Positions 54,494 to 63,002 of a stretch of DNA of 64,000 nucleotides are shown piece by piece; position 1 is the first letter of the stretch, and every line of letters starts with the position of its first letter. This DNA comes from Paenibacillus sp. 1001270B_150601_E10 (GTDB taxonomy: Bacteria; Bacillota; Bacilli; Paenibacillales; Paenibacillaceae). Position numbers and translations under genes: made by a program. The notes under the pieces were generated by a model that had not been told where the DNA came from, ran no database searches, and saw only the letters and a list, made by a program, of their open reading frames with translations. The DNA lies in NCBI RefSeq assembly GCF_015558675.1, contig NZ_JADMOL010000007.1, positions 41,946-105,945 on the forward strand, in the 5' to 3' direction.

Positions 54494-55488
54494 TTAACTC
54501 GCTCCTTCATGCCGAAATATGGTATTCTAACTGATAACGATCTATTTTTCCAAGTACTAGTCACTATTCTTGAGTTCCTTTTCAAATATTCATCGATCTC
54601 GTATGGAGTCATGCTAGGATTGTTACATAATAATAGTGCTACAATAGATGTCACTATGGGAGCTGCGAAGGAAGTTCCGCTATAATTTATGATTTCTCCT
54701 GTATAGTTATCTAAAGATCGAATGTTTTCACCTGGTACGTAGATATCTACTTTATTATTAACAGTAGTAAAATCTGAAACCTCGTAATCTTTTGTAATTG
54801 AACCTACCGAGATAATTCCATCAATATCAAATGAAGCAGGATACAAATATTCTTCCCTTCCACTATTTCCTGAAGACGCAACAATTGTAATATCGTCAGA
54901 AATTGCTTCTTTGATCGCCGTTAATAATTTCTCATCATACTGTCTTGATGAAATCGAAATATTAATAATCTTCACACCGAAACTTGATAAAACCTCTATT
55001 CCTCTACAAAGCTCATCAACTGTAATTGTCTCGGAATTAATATTATATCCGTACAGTTTAATACCTGGAATTAATCCTGAATATTCACTATCATTAGTCT
55101 TCATAGCTCCAATAATTGAAGAAACTATTGTTCCATGGTTAGTACTATTAACATATTCATGATTATTTACTATATTCATATTTAAATTATTGGTGGTAAT
55201 TCCTTGGTCAATCACTCCTATCTTGATATTTAGTAAATCATCAAATTTGATTGAAGGTTTCAAACCAGATACATTTAATATTTCTAAAACATCATGATTA
55301 TATTGTTGATTAGATACTATCCAATACTCTATGTTTTGATGAGCTGGTGAGATAAGAATAATAATATAAACTATTATTATTGATTTATAAATAAAACAAT
55401 CTTCAAAGGATAAAAAATATTCTTTGAAGATTGTTTTATTTATTCTTTTACTTAAAGTATCCAGCCATATGAATAGGAGTCTGCCCAT
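54490..55488 (-). CDS. S8 family serine peptidase (subtilase), membrane-associated
   Basis: A protein of about 332 residues. The catalytic triad is complete: Asp in IKIGVIDQGI (about residue 94), His in STNHGTIVSSIIG (about 118) and Ser in SGTSFAAPIVTS (about 273), with the oxyanion Asn in ASSGNSGREE. A hydrophobic helix near residues 35-50 (SIIIVYIIILISP) anchors it. There is no ATG, GTG or TTG between the helix and the upstream ATG; the ATG at 55488 follows AGGTGG at good spacing and overlaps the preceding gene by 41 bp. It is the middle gene of a secreted protein-protease-lipoprotein set and probably processes the secreted protein. Confidence 0.8.
   Translation of the reverse strand: MGRLLFIWLDTLSKRINKTIFKEYFLSFEDCFIYKSIIIVYIIILISPAHQNIEYWIVSNQQYNHDVLEILNVSGLKPSIKFDDLLNIKIGVIDQGITTNNLNMNIVNNHEYVNSTNHGTIVSSIIGAMKTNDSEYSGLIPGIKLYGYNINSETITVDELCRGIEVLSSFGVKIINISISSRQYDEKLLTAIKEAISDDITIVASSGNSGREEYLYPASFDIDGIISVGSITKDYEVSDFTTVNNKVDIYVPGENIRSLDNYTGEIINYSGTSFAAPIVTSIVALLLCNNPSMTPYEIDEYLKRNSRIVTSTWKNRSLSVRIPYFGMKERVN
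55387..55443 (-). repeat. Perfect 22-bp inverted repeat at the end of the secreted-protein gene
   Basis: Arms 55387-55408 and 55422-55443 are perfect inverse complements around 13 nt. It begins 4 bp after the stop of the gene at 55448, so it looks like that gene's terminator. Its T-rich trailing side and its stem both lie inside the protease reading frame (about residues 15-34 from the ATG at 55488), so it also encodes protein sequence if that start is used. Confidence 0.85.
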
Positions 55489-56476
55489 CTCCGTCCACCT
55501 CATAAATAGCATATTCATGCCAATAAGAACCACCTGTAACCGAAAAACTTAAACTTGCATAATATAAAGTAATACTACCTGAAACACTAGATTCCATTCT
55601 ATATAATACATCAGTGTAACCTTGCATGTATGTGCTAGCTGTTGCTGTCTCTCTCTGATGATTTGAAAGATATTCAGTATCTATCAAAACAAATCCTCCT
55701 CCAGAAGAAGCACCAGTATCGGAGATATATTTTCCAGTCCACTTACTCATATCTGTAGAGCCATTATTTAAGATTTGAAAAGTGTAAGTGTCATTTATTT
55801 TCCCATAATGAGTGGAACCTTTAAAGGACAGATCGGTTTTGGCAACATACGTTCCTGAACTGGAAACTCCAGCTTCTTGATTAACCAAGTCAATATTATC
55901 TCCCCATGGACCTGAGATAATTGTACCATTCGTCTCGTAATCTAATCTATCATCAACTTTAATGGTAGAAGTTTCAACTCTAGATGAGCTACCATCTGGA
56001 TATTTAAATGTAACAACTCCACTTGTACCATCCATTTTTTTTAATTCTCTACTTATTTCATCTTTACTTGTTGTTAGCGCGAGATTTGTATGGAATAAAC
56101 TCACAATAGCATCCTCATCTAAATTTAAAGCTCTTTCTCTCAATTCATCTTGGTGAGTTACAATATATTCTTTTGTTAATTCCCCTTTACTAATGTCAAT
56201 TTTTTTACCTTTTAATGTAAGTTGATTGGCTAAAATATCCAACTTCGCATAGTATTCGGCTTCCTTTTCTGTAAGTCCATCATTAAGAAATTGAGAAATT
56301 AGCTCTGATTTAGTCTTACCGTGATGCCCTAAATCAAGATCATAATTAATTTTAAGATCACTTAAATCATATGCTTGATTTACAACATCATTACTTGATT
56401 CAGCAAAAACACTGTTACTAAATACCATAGACACAATCAAAAAGAGTAAAAAAATCTCAACATATTTCCTTGCCAT
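55448..56476 (-). CDS. Secreted protein of unknown function, first gene of the AT-rich cassette
   Basis: A 342-residue protein with a signal peptide (MARKYVEIFLLFLIVSMVFS, cleavage after SVFA). A charged helical N-terminal region (about residues 30-150, with EKEAEYYAKLDILANQL) is followed by a Gly- and Ser-rich beta domain (SSRVETSTIK ... GSITLYYASLSFSVTGGSYW). It lacks Cys and known catalytic motifs. The ATG at 56476 follows GTGGGTGAATCATTA. Coupled genes downstream encode an S8 protease and a lipoprotein; the protein may be the protease's substrate. High AT content suggests recent acquisition of the three genes. Confidence 0.65.
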   Translation of the reverse strand: MARKYVEIFLLFLIVSMVFSNSVFAESSNDVVNQAYDLSDLKINYDLDLGHHGKTKSELISQFLNDGLTEKEAEYYAKLDILANQLTLKGKKIDISKGELTKEYIVTHQDELRERALNLDEDAIVSLFHTNLALTTSKDEISRELKKMDGTSGVVTFKYPDGSSSRVETSTIKVDDRLDYETNGTIISGPWGDNIDLVNQEAGVSSSGTYVAKTDLSFKGSTHYGKINDTYTFQILNNGSTDMSKWTGKYISDTGASSGGGFVLIDTEYLSNHQRETATASTYMQGYTDVLYRMESSVSGSITLYYASLSFSVTGGSYWHEYAIYEVDGDGQTPIHMAGYFK

Positions 56477-56790
56477 TAATGATTCACCCACTTATATTAT
56501 AGTATTTTTTAAAACAAATGGATTTATTTAACAAGAATAAATCATAATCCAATTATAAATTAATCTTTATATTAAGAAAACGCAATTCACCTTTCGGAAA
56601 CACGCAACTATTTTTCGTATTATATAAATATACCGAAAAAAGTACGGACCCAGCTTTTTGTCTAAAGAGTCCGCACTACAATATTAACGCGATATTTAAT
56701 AAAAAACTGAATCAGCTTAAATACAAGTAATCGTGCAATGATAATATTTTATAAATTGTATTATTCGCTGTAATATACAGAAGTTCTTAA
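56477..56790. terminator. Gene-free stretch with a terminator after the patatin gene
   Basis: This AT-rich gap holds no credible ORF. Arms 56641-56649 and 56669-56677 form a 9-bp stem (one G-U), followed on the minus strand by six T residues (A-run 56636-56641). It lies about 115 nt after the patatin stop and would end that transcript before the AT-rich cassette. Confidence 0.75.
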
Positions 56791-57663
56791 CTAAAGGGGT
56801 TCCCAATCTCGTACGAGCTGCTCGCCCATCTCGTAGCCAAGCTTATAATCCGCTTCTAAGATCTCCATATCCTTGGTGAGCCGTTCCGTTCGAAAGCCCT
56901 CTGGCGGATTCACCTCAATCACCTGCACGCCAGCAGGCGGGTTCCGCATGAAGGCAATCGCCTCCTGATACGTATGCGCGCGATTCTCCAAGGCACGCAG
57001 GAGCCGCGGGTAACGATGCAGTGACCAGCGCGTGATGAGGTTATTTTTACTTGAATGCATCATATACGATTCAGGTCTTGAGCGAAGCACCATGATCTTG
57101 GCAGCGCCTCGCCGATACGCCTCCAGCACCGGAATGGAATCTGTAATTCCGCCATCCACATACCTAACGCCATCTACCTCGACAAAGCTCCGATAGATGA
57201 CTGGAATCGCACTGGAAGCCTTCAATAGCTGCTCCAGATTGTCTGCATGAGGCTCAAGGTACACCGACCGTCCCGACTCGACCTCCGTTACCCCGATAAT
57301 GAATTGAGACGAACTCCGAAATAACGTATCGCGGTCAATTTGCAGTTCTCGGATCGTCGTCTCCCACAGCCAATCGAGATCCATGAGATGTCCGCCCCGA
57401 ATGAACTTCTTCCAGCTGATAAAGTCTGGCCTCACTGAATAATCCGTAAACACTTTATAATTGCGCCTATACATATTGCCCAAATAAGCCGCAGTGTTGT
57501 TAGCGCCAGCTGACACACCGATGCATAGGTCGAAAGGGTTGAAGGACAGCTTCATAAAGGCGTCTAATACCCCTGTCGAGAATATGCCTCTCATGCCCCC
57601 GCCTTCCACAACTAAAGCCGTCTTGCCCGCAGTCACCGGGTTGGTAACGGAATGCTCAGTCAT
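56791..57663 (-). CDS. Patatin-like phospholipase (RssA/YjjU-type)
   Basis: A 290-residue predicted cytoplasmic lipid hydrolase. The oxyanion loop is GGGMRGIFSTG, the catalytic Ser lies in GVSAGANN (GxSxG), and the dyad Asp is in VDGGITDSIPV (DGG). These define the patatin family of serine lipid acyl hydrolases. AGGTGAAAAG precedes the start. It is flanked by its own terminator-like hairpin downstream. The physiological lipid is unknown; many Bacillales carry such a protein. Confidence 0.9.
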   Translation of the reverse strand: MTEHSVTNPVTAGKTALVVEGGGMRGIFSTGVLDAFMKLSFNPFDLCIGVSAGANNTAAYLGNMYRRNYKVFTDYSVRPDFISWKKFIRGGHLMDLDWLWETTIRELQIDRDTLFRSSSQFIIGVTEVESGRSVYLEPHADNLEQLLKASSAIPVIYRSFVEVDGVRYVDGGITDSIPVLEAYRRGAAKIMVLRSRPESYMMHSSKNNLITRWSLHRYPRLLRALENRAHTYQEAIAFMRNPPAGVQVIEVNPPEGFRTERLTKDMEILEADYKLGYEMGEQLVRDWEPL

Positions 57664-57887
57664 CTTTTCACCTGCCGTCTTTCATAATCCTTGCCTCTAA
57701 CCTTTATTACACTATTGTAGAGTGATACAAGCAGATCTGACAACGGACGAAGGATGCATAGCCGAGACAAGGATCGGATAACCGGTGTAAATGGGATACG
57801 GCGCGAGAGGTGTCCCTTGTTTAAGAACGTCTACCCTCATCGTATAAGTCTAGCAATCTCTCATTTCACGGAATAAGGATGAGGGAC

Positions 57888-59042
57888 TTATTTATTTTGA
57901 AAGATAAGGAAGGAATTGCTGAGCGATCTGCCCGGCGTCGTCACATACTTGCCTTTCACATACAGCCCGCTAGATGCCCCGCCGTCCAAGTTCATGGCCT
58001 GGTAAGCGCCCGCTTGCTTCATGATATGTGCGAGTTCAGGAATCGTTGCACTTGGAACTGTTACAAGAATCAACTTCTGATCCTTGGTGATGCCGACCGC
58101 ACTGCGTGCTCCGCCATTGGAAAGAATCTTAGGATCCTTGAAGCCTTCCGTTACGGGATCAACTGCGACCTTTCCGTCTCTAACGAGTCTTGGACCTGCT
58201 TGCAGCGCACCTTCAACATCGCCAGCATCAAAGCGCTCCTGAAAATCCTTCCCGTCAATCACTTCTACATGATTCTGCTTCGTAAATACGAGAATGCTCC
58301 GCTTGTCGCCTGGACTCTTATATGCGATCTTGCCATTCTGCACAATATATCCGTATGGAACCTTCACATCTGAATCGGTATAAGCGTTGAAAAACGTCCC
58401 GTTCATGGCTGCAGCAGCACCATTCTGCTCCGCCATTGCCTTCAAGCTTGCTACAGACCCGACACGCTGATTCGCAACACCTACCCCAAGGCTGATCTTC
58501 GGATGAAGCAAATCGACTTCAACCAGATTAATCGAATAGCTTCTTTTCCCTGTCTTGATTGTGCGGCTCTTGGAGGAGATCGGATTCGCCGCAATTTGTC
58601 TCGCCGTCGATACGACTGGCAGCTGAAGGGGTCCCTTCTCTCCTTGGAACACTAAGGTTGAGCTGTTGGCATCCCACTTTAGTGCTAGATTCATAGCATC
58701 GGCTACGAATCGAATCGGGACATAGGTTACTCCTCCCTTTGAAAAGGGAACTGCATCTAGCGTATAGGGCTTGTCATTTATCTTCGCTTTCTTGCTTCCT
58801 ACAGTAAGCTCCACCTTCGTATTCCCTTGCGTGACGAGAATGCTGGATTGGCCTGCATCCCAATGCACCTTATACTTCAGCTGCTCGCTGAGATAACGGA
58901 TCGGGACATATGTCCTGCTCTCCTTCAAATCCATATAGCCATAACTCGGCGCAGCTTCTGCTGTATAAGCGCCGCCTGCCATCAGCATGCTTCCAAGCAG
59001 CATACTACTCAATCCTAATTTCAATGCCTTCCCGCGATTCAT
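57888..59042 (-). CDS. Exported phosphodiester glycosidase (NAGPA) domain protein with stalk domain
   Basis: A 384-residue protein with a signal peptide ending AAYTAEAA. Residues about 32-135 hold two copies of a copper-amine-oxidase-like stalk unit (RTYVPIRYLSEQLKYKVHWD and TYVPIRFVADAMNLALKWD). Residues about 160-384 form the NAGPA domain: AAMNGTFFNAYTDSDV, GGARSAVGI and the hallmark MNLDGGASSGLYV. Family members remove sugar or sugar phosphate caps; several Bacillales homologues are linked to exopolysaccharide or sporulation surface layers. GGGGGAAATGATCG precedes the start. The substrate is unknown. Confidence 0.88.
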   Translation of the reverse strand: MNRGKALKLGLSSMLLGSMLMAGGAYTAEAAPSYGYMDLKESRTYVPIRYLSEQLKYKVHWDAGQSSILVTQGNTKVELTVGSKKAKINDKPYTLDAVPFSKGGVTYVPIRFVADAMNLALKWDANSSTLVFQGEKGPLQLPVVSTARQIAANPISSKSRTIKTGKRSYSINLVEVDLLHPKISLGVGVANQRVGSVASLKAMAEQNGAAAAMNGTFFNAYTDSDVKVPYGYIVQNGKIAYKSPGDKRSILVFTKQNHVEVIDGKDFQERFDAGDVEGALQAGPRLVRDGKVAVDPVTEGFKDPKILSNGGARSAVGITKDQKLILVTVPSATIPELAHIMKQAGAYQAMNLDGGASSGLYVKGKYVTTPGRSLSNSFLIFQNK

Positions 59043-59165
59043 CGATCATTTCCCCCTTGTGATGTTTGCTTAGACCTATTTGACCTATCTTCCAAATGGT
59101 ACTTTTGGTCTATTTCTCTATTCTATTATATGATCGGTTATTCATATGTATTTTGTAATATTTTC

Positions 59166-59209
59166 ACAAAAAAAGAGCTTTCCCAGTCCAAAAGGCTTGG
59201 GCAGCTCTT
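59166..59209 (-). terminator. Terminator of plsC
   Basis: Outer arms 59173-59179 and 59203-59209 pair perfectly, with additional CCCA/TGGG pairing inside. On the minus strand a T-run (A-run 59167-59174) follows. Confidence 0.8.
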
Positions 59210-59305
59210 CTATTGCTTGTTATGCTTATTTGTACGAAAACGAAAAAACCTTGTTGTAACTGCTTTTTGCTGCTTAGTTGAACATATACAGGATAACGGG
59301 CCGCT

Positions 59306-60022
59306 TTATCTCACTTGGGCGATGATAGAACGTACGCGCTCAGGCAGCTCCGCCATTTCTTCTTTGGACAAGCCCTGAACCTCAACAGGAGGTAGGATCG
59401 TCACCGTTACCTCAGCTGGCTTAATCCAATTGCCATTCGCCTCCATCAGCTTGTATGAGCCTTCTATGCGAACGGGCACAATCGGCGCCCCCGTCTTCGT
59501 CGCAATCCGAAATCCTCCGCTCTTGAACTCCCCGATCGGACCGCCCTTGCTGCGCGTCCCTTCAGGAAAGATGCATACCGAATATCCCTTTTTCACCAGA
59601 TCCGCCGCGTCATTCAAGCTATTCATCGATTGACGGACATTTTTCCGATCCACAAAAATACAATGAATGTGCCTCATCCATGAGCGAATCAGCGGGAGTT
59701 TCTTCACTTCAATCTTGGACATCATTGCCTTTGGCTTCTCCAGATAGCCAAGCACAATCGGCACATCAAAATTCCCTTGGTGATTCGCCATATAGACGGC
59801 TGCACCCTCTGGCAAATGCTCTTCGCCCTTAATAGTCACCTTAGCGCCTGCCAATCGCAGAAGGGACCTAGCCCATTTCGTAACGTGCTCGGAGGCTAAA
59901 GCATCATGCTCCTCTATCTTTCCTTCTTGTTCTAATCGATCCACTTTTTTAAGGGAGGGAGTCATCATAAGCAAGTAAATCCAAAAGTAAATAAACCATA
60001 TAATTGTACGGATAAATTTCAT
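59306..60022 (-). CDS. plsC: 1-acyl-sn-glycerol-3-phosphate acyltransferase
   Basis: A 238-residue membrane-associated acyltransferase. An N-terminal hydrophobic segment (FIRTIIWFIYFWIYLLMM) is followed by the catalytic block ANHQGNFD (H-x4-D) and FPEGTRSKGG, both expected for PlsC. It adds the second acyl chain to make phosphatidic acid. The ATG at 60022 has AAAGGAAGCCCTTAC; the in-frame ATG at 60076 lacks a site. Paralogues of plsC are common, so this one may not be the sole housekeeping enzyme. Confidence 0.9.
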   Translation of the reverse strand: MKFIRTIIWFIYFWIYLLMMTPSLKKVDRLEQEGKIEEHDALASEHVTKWARSLLRLAGAKVTIKGEEHLPEGAAVYMANHQGNFDVPIVLGYLEKPKAMMSKIEVKKLPLIRSWMRHIHCIFVDRKNVRQSMNSLNDAADLVKKGYSVCIFPEGTRSKGGPIGEFKSGGFRIATKTGAPIVPVRIEGSYKLMEANGNWIKPAEVTVTILPPVEVQGLSKEEMAELPERVRSIIAQVR

Positions 60023-60250
60023 GTAAGGGCTTCCTTTCGTCGATATCGCTTCTATCATACCATAGGCTTGGATCAAAAAGAGAAGGCAATATGCTGGTAA
60101 TACCTTGATATTCCAATAAAAGCAGTTGTTCTAAATCTCCTCCATAAGCACCTAAATGGTCTGCCAAATCTTGCAGCTGATTTGCCAGTAGGCTTATGAT
60201 TTGAGATAATTTAGGGCATAACCAAGTACAGAAAATAGAGGTGCAATGAC

Positions 60251-61330
60251 ATGGAACAATCAAAGCAAGTCTTTGCCTTTATCGGCTCCTACGCCGAAGC
60301 AGATACACCAAGCGTTTACTCTTGTGCTTATGACGAACAAACAGGCTCCCTCAAGCTGCTTCATCAGGTGGATGGACTCAAAAATCCTACCTTTCTTGAA
60401 GTTCATGGAGAAAAAGCTAGACTCTATGCAATTACAGAGAGCGTAAATGAGGCAGGTCAAAAATGCGGTGCGGCAGCAGCCTTTGCCGTGAATCCTTCTA
60501 CTGGCGAAATGAGCCTATTAAATAAGGAGATTACCCTGCCTGCGACTACCTGCCATATTGCTTTGGACCATACTTATACCAATGCGATTGTAGCAAGCTA
60601 CCATGGCGGCATGGTTGGCGTATCTCCTATTCTTGAGGACGGCAAGCTTGGTCCGATCTCGGATATCAAGCAGCATGAGGGCAAGAGCATTCTGCCTGCA
60701 CAGACTCAGCCAAGAGCCCATTCTGTATTCATCGATGCAAATAATCGCTATGCGGTTGCCTGCGACCTCGGAGCAGACAAGCTTATCATCTATAAGCTTA
60801 ATATTGACAATCATCGATTGATTCCGCATAGCATCACAGAGGTTGCTCCTGGATCGGGCCCTCGCCACTTCGCGTTCCATCCAAGCAAGCCATACGGTTA
60901 TGTCATTAACGAGCTTGGCTCTACCGTGATGGCATTCCACTATGACGCGGAGCACGGGACGCTCACTGAGCTTCAGTCGGTTTCCACCCTCCCTGAAAAT
61001 TTCGCAGGAGAGAACGGTACAGCCGACATCCATCTTTCAAACGACGGCAAATTCCTGTACGGCTCCAACCGCGGACACGACAGCATTGTTGTCTATGCCA
61101 TTGATGAAGCAACAGGCAAGCTGGAGGTGGTTGAATATACGTCTACGCTGGGAGGACATCCTCGTAATTTCGGATTGTCCCCAGACAATCGCTTTGTACT
61201 TGTTGCCAATCGCGACGGCAACAACATCGTCACCTTCGCTAGAGACGCGGCAACGGGCAAGCTGACAGCTACTGGCAGCGAGCTTAACGTATCGAAGCCG
61301 GTATGCATTAAGTTTTCAACATTGGGCTAA
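60251..61330 (+). CDS. Lactonase-family seven-bladed beta-propeller (6-phosphogluconolactonase-like)
   Basis: A 359-residue protein of the lactonase family (Pgl of E. coli, YkgB of B. subtilis). FAFIGSYAEADTPSVYS opens the first blade; QPRAHSVFIDANNRYAVACD, GSGPRHFAFHPSKPYGYVIN and SRGHDSIVVYAID-type repeats (RGHDSIVVYA) mark further blades. The propeller motif G-x-H-P-R-N-F appears as GGHPRNFGLSPD. The proposed reaction is hydrolysis of 6-phosphogluconolactone. A GAGGTGCAATGAC site precedes the ATG. It is monocistronic, ending at 61391-61450. Confidence 0.88.
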   Translation: MEQSKQVFAFIGSYAEADTPSVYSCAYDEQTGSLKLLHQVDGLKNPTFLEVHGEKARLYAITESVNEAGQKCGAAAAFAVNPSTGEMSLLNKEITLPATTCHIALDHTYTNAIVASYHGGMVGVSPILEDGKLGPISDIKQHEGKSILPAQTQPRAHSVFIDANNRYAVACDLGADKLIIYKLNIDNHRLIPHSITEVAPGSGPRHFAFHPSKPYGYVINELGSTVMAFHYDAEHGTLTELQSVSTLPENFAGENGTADIHLSNDGKFLYGSNRGHDSIVVYAIDEATGKLEVVEYTSTLGGHPRNFGLSPDNRFVLVANRDGNNIVTFARDAATGKLTATGSELNVSKPVCIKFSTLG

Positions 61331-61390
61331 GGAACAGCAACGTGAGCCGAATGTGCCCTAATGAGAGCTGAACGGTAGTACACACGCAGC

Positions 61391-61450
61391 AGCTGGCATG
61401 CAGACTATGAGTCATCCTGACTTGCAGTCTGATATGCCAGCTTTCTTTTT
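61391..61450 (+). terminator. Terminator of the lactonase gene, then a gene-free stretch
   Basis: A long stem (61391-61406 and 61426-61442, one internal mismatch) is followed by TTTCTTTTT at 61442-61450. The rest of the gap to the apbE stop at 61724 shows no credible gene or strong repeat. Confidence 0.88.
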
Positions 61451-61723
61451 CAAGCCATCACAAGCCTTTACTCCAATGTTCTTACTAGAGGACTATTCCT
61501 TAAACGTATTGAACGCACAGGAATGAATGCATCCCTCTTACAATGTATAGAGAAAAGACTTGCTATCCTGGCAGGCACCTTCCACAGAACGAAAGATCCC
61601 TGCTGGATAACAAGCCTTATGAAAGAATGGCGGGCAGTTGTTAGTGAACAGCGTGAATATGAAGTCTTGTTGTGCATATGAACAAAGCTTGTCGCTCCAT
61701 TTACACGCTCTTCTCTTCCAAAT

Positions 61724-62818
61724 CTACTTGTCCGTACCGGATGCGCCCTGGCTCTTTAGAATCTTCTCCATGCCAGCTGTTGCCTTTACCGTTCCATCCT
61801 TAAGCACCCACAGCGCCTCGACGCCATCCATCTTGTCAACAAAGGCTCGGCTCTCCTCGTAAGGTCTTAAGAACACGATCGTCGACAGGAAATCGGCAAG
61901 CCCGGAATCCTCTGTTACAACTGTAGCCGCACGATAATAATCACCTGGCATCAGCGTCTTCGGGTCAATCAAATGATGAATTCGCTTGCCATCCACCTCG
62001 TAATAGCGCTGATAGTCGCCGCTGCTGACCACAGAGGCTTCATGGATAAAGGCCGTATCGAGCAAATGATCCTGATCCGTCACCACGATTCGATCTGGGT
62101 TCTGGATGCCCACACCCCAGCGGTGGCGCACCCCGTCATAGGGATGGCCAATCGTGCGCACATTGCCTCCAGCACTAATAATGGCGGATTCTAGTCCTGC
62201 CTCCTTCATTTCGCGAGCAACGAGTTCCGTTGCATAGCCTTTTGCGACAGCGCCTACATTCAAGCTCATTTCAGGATCTTCAAGGAATACCGTGCTGTTC
62301 TCTGTATCCACGATCACCTTATCGATGTCCATATGCTGGGCCGCGGCCTGAAGCTTCTCCATCGGAGGCAGCTTCGCCTCGCTTGGATTCGCAATGGCTT
62401 CATTACGATATTCCTGCCAGATGTCGAGGACACTGCCCATGGCAATGTTCGTCTCCGGCCCCGCTTCCTTATACCACTTCTTCGAGAACTGAATGAGATC
62501 GATGATCTCCTGATCCACCTTCACAGGCTTTATGCCGGCTTGGTCATTGATCGTCTTCAGATTGTTCAATCCCTCGTAGTTATTGAAGATGTCGTACATG
62601 CGGTGAAGCTCAAGGAATCGATCATGAATCTGATTGAAATAACGCTTGAATTCTTCTTCGCTCTTGGTATACGCCATGACCTGCGTTACGGTATCAAAGC
62701 TGTCGAAGAATGTATCACTATATTTCTGATATTCGCTATAATCGGCTTGCTCCGCTGCACAGCCAACCAATTGAACCACCAACAGCAGGCCGAGTACGAC
62801 GTGAATCCATTTTCGCAT
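61724..62818 (-). CDS. apbE: FAD:protein FMN transferase (ApbE), lipoprotein
   Basis: A 364-residue protein with a lipobox LVGC (Cys20), so it is anchored outside the membrane. ApbE signatures: AKGYATELV, ISAGGNVRTIG, and the C-terminal region HHLIDPKTLMPGDYYRAATVV. The enzyme moves FMN from FAD to a Ser/Thr of target proteins. GAGGAGCATGT precedes the start. The gene immediately upstream on the strand (63003-64000, partial) has FMN-binding-like repeats with DLTSS-x-TI, which fits a target. In Listeria and others such pairs (FmnB/PplA) work in extracellular electron transfer. Confidence 0.93.
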   Translation of the reverse strand: MRKWIHVVLGLLLVVQLVGCAAEQADYSEYQKYSDTFFDSFDTVTQVMAYTKSEEEFKRYFNQIHDRFLELHRMYDIFNNYEGLNNLKTINDQAGIKPVKVDQEIIDLIQFSKKWYKEAGPETNIAMGSVLDIWQEYRNEAIANPSEAKLPPMEKLQAAAQHMDIDKVIVDTENSTVFLEDPEMSLNVGAVAKGYATELVAREMKEAGLESAIISAGGNVRTIGHPYDGVRHRWGVGIQNPDRIVVTDQDHLLDTAFIHEASVVSSGDYQRYYEVDGKRIHHLIDPKTLMPGDYYRAATVVTEDSGLADFLSTIVFLRPYEESRAFVDKMDGVEALWVLKDGTVKATAGMEKILKSQGASGTDK

Positions 62819-62899
62819 ACATGCTCCTCATTCCCTGACAACCTAACTTTTCTTATAAACTGGCTGAATAAACTGACCCATGCATATTTGCTTATCTAG

Positions 62900-62930
62900 A
62901 CAAAACTCCCCCATTCGGCATGGGGGAGTT
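62900..62930 (-). terminator. Terminator of the FMN-binding-like gene
   Basis: A perfect 10-bp stem (62904-62913 and 62921-62930, 7-nt loop) followed on the minus strand by TTTTG. It separates this gene from apbE. Confidence 0.85.
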
Positions 62931-63002
62931 CATGTACCATCATAGAATGTACAAGTTGTCTTGTCTTGATGCTATGAGAAATTCATTTCATCCGACGATT
63001 CA

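Noticed and set aside
61468..61677. 69-codon minus-strand ORF after the lactonase terminator
   Set aside because: No ribosome site, no conserved features, composition unlike neighbouring genes.
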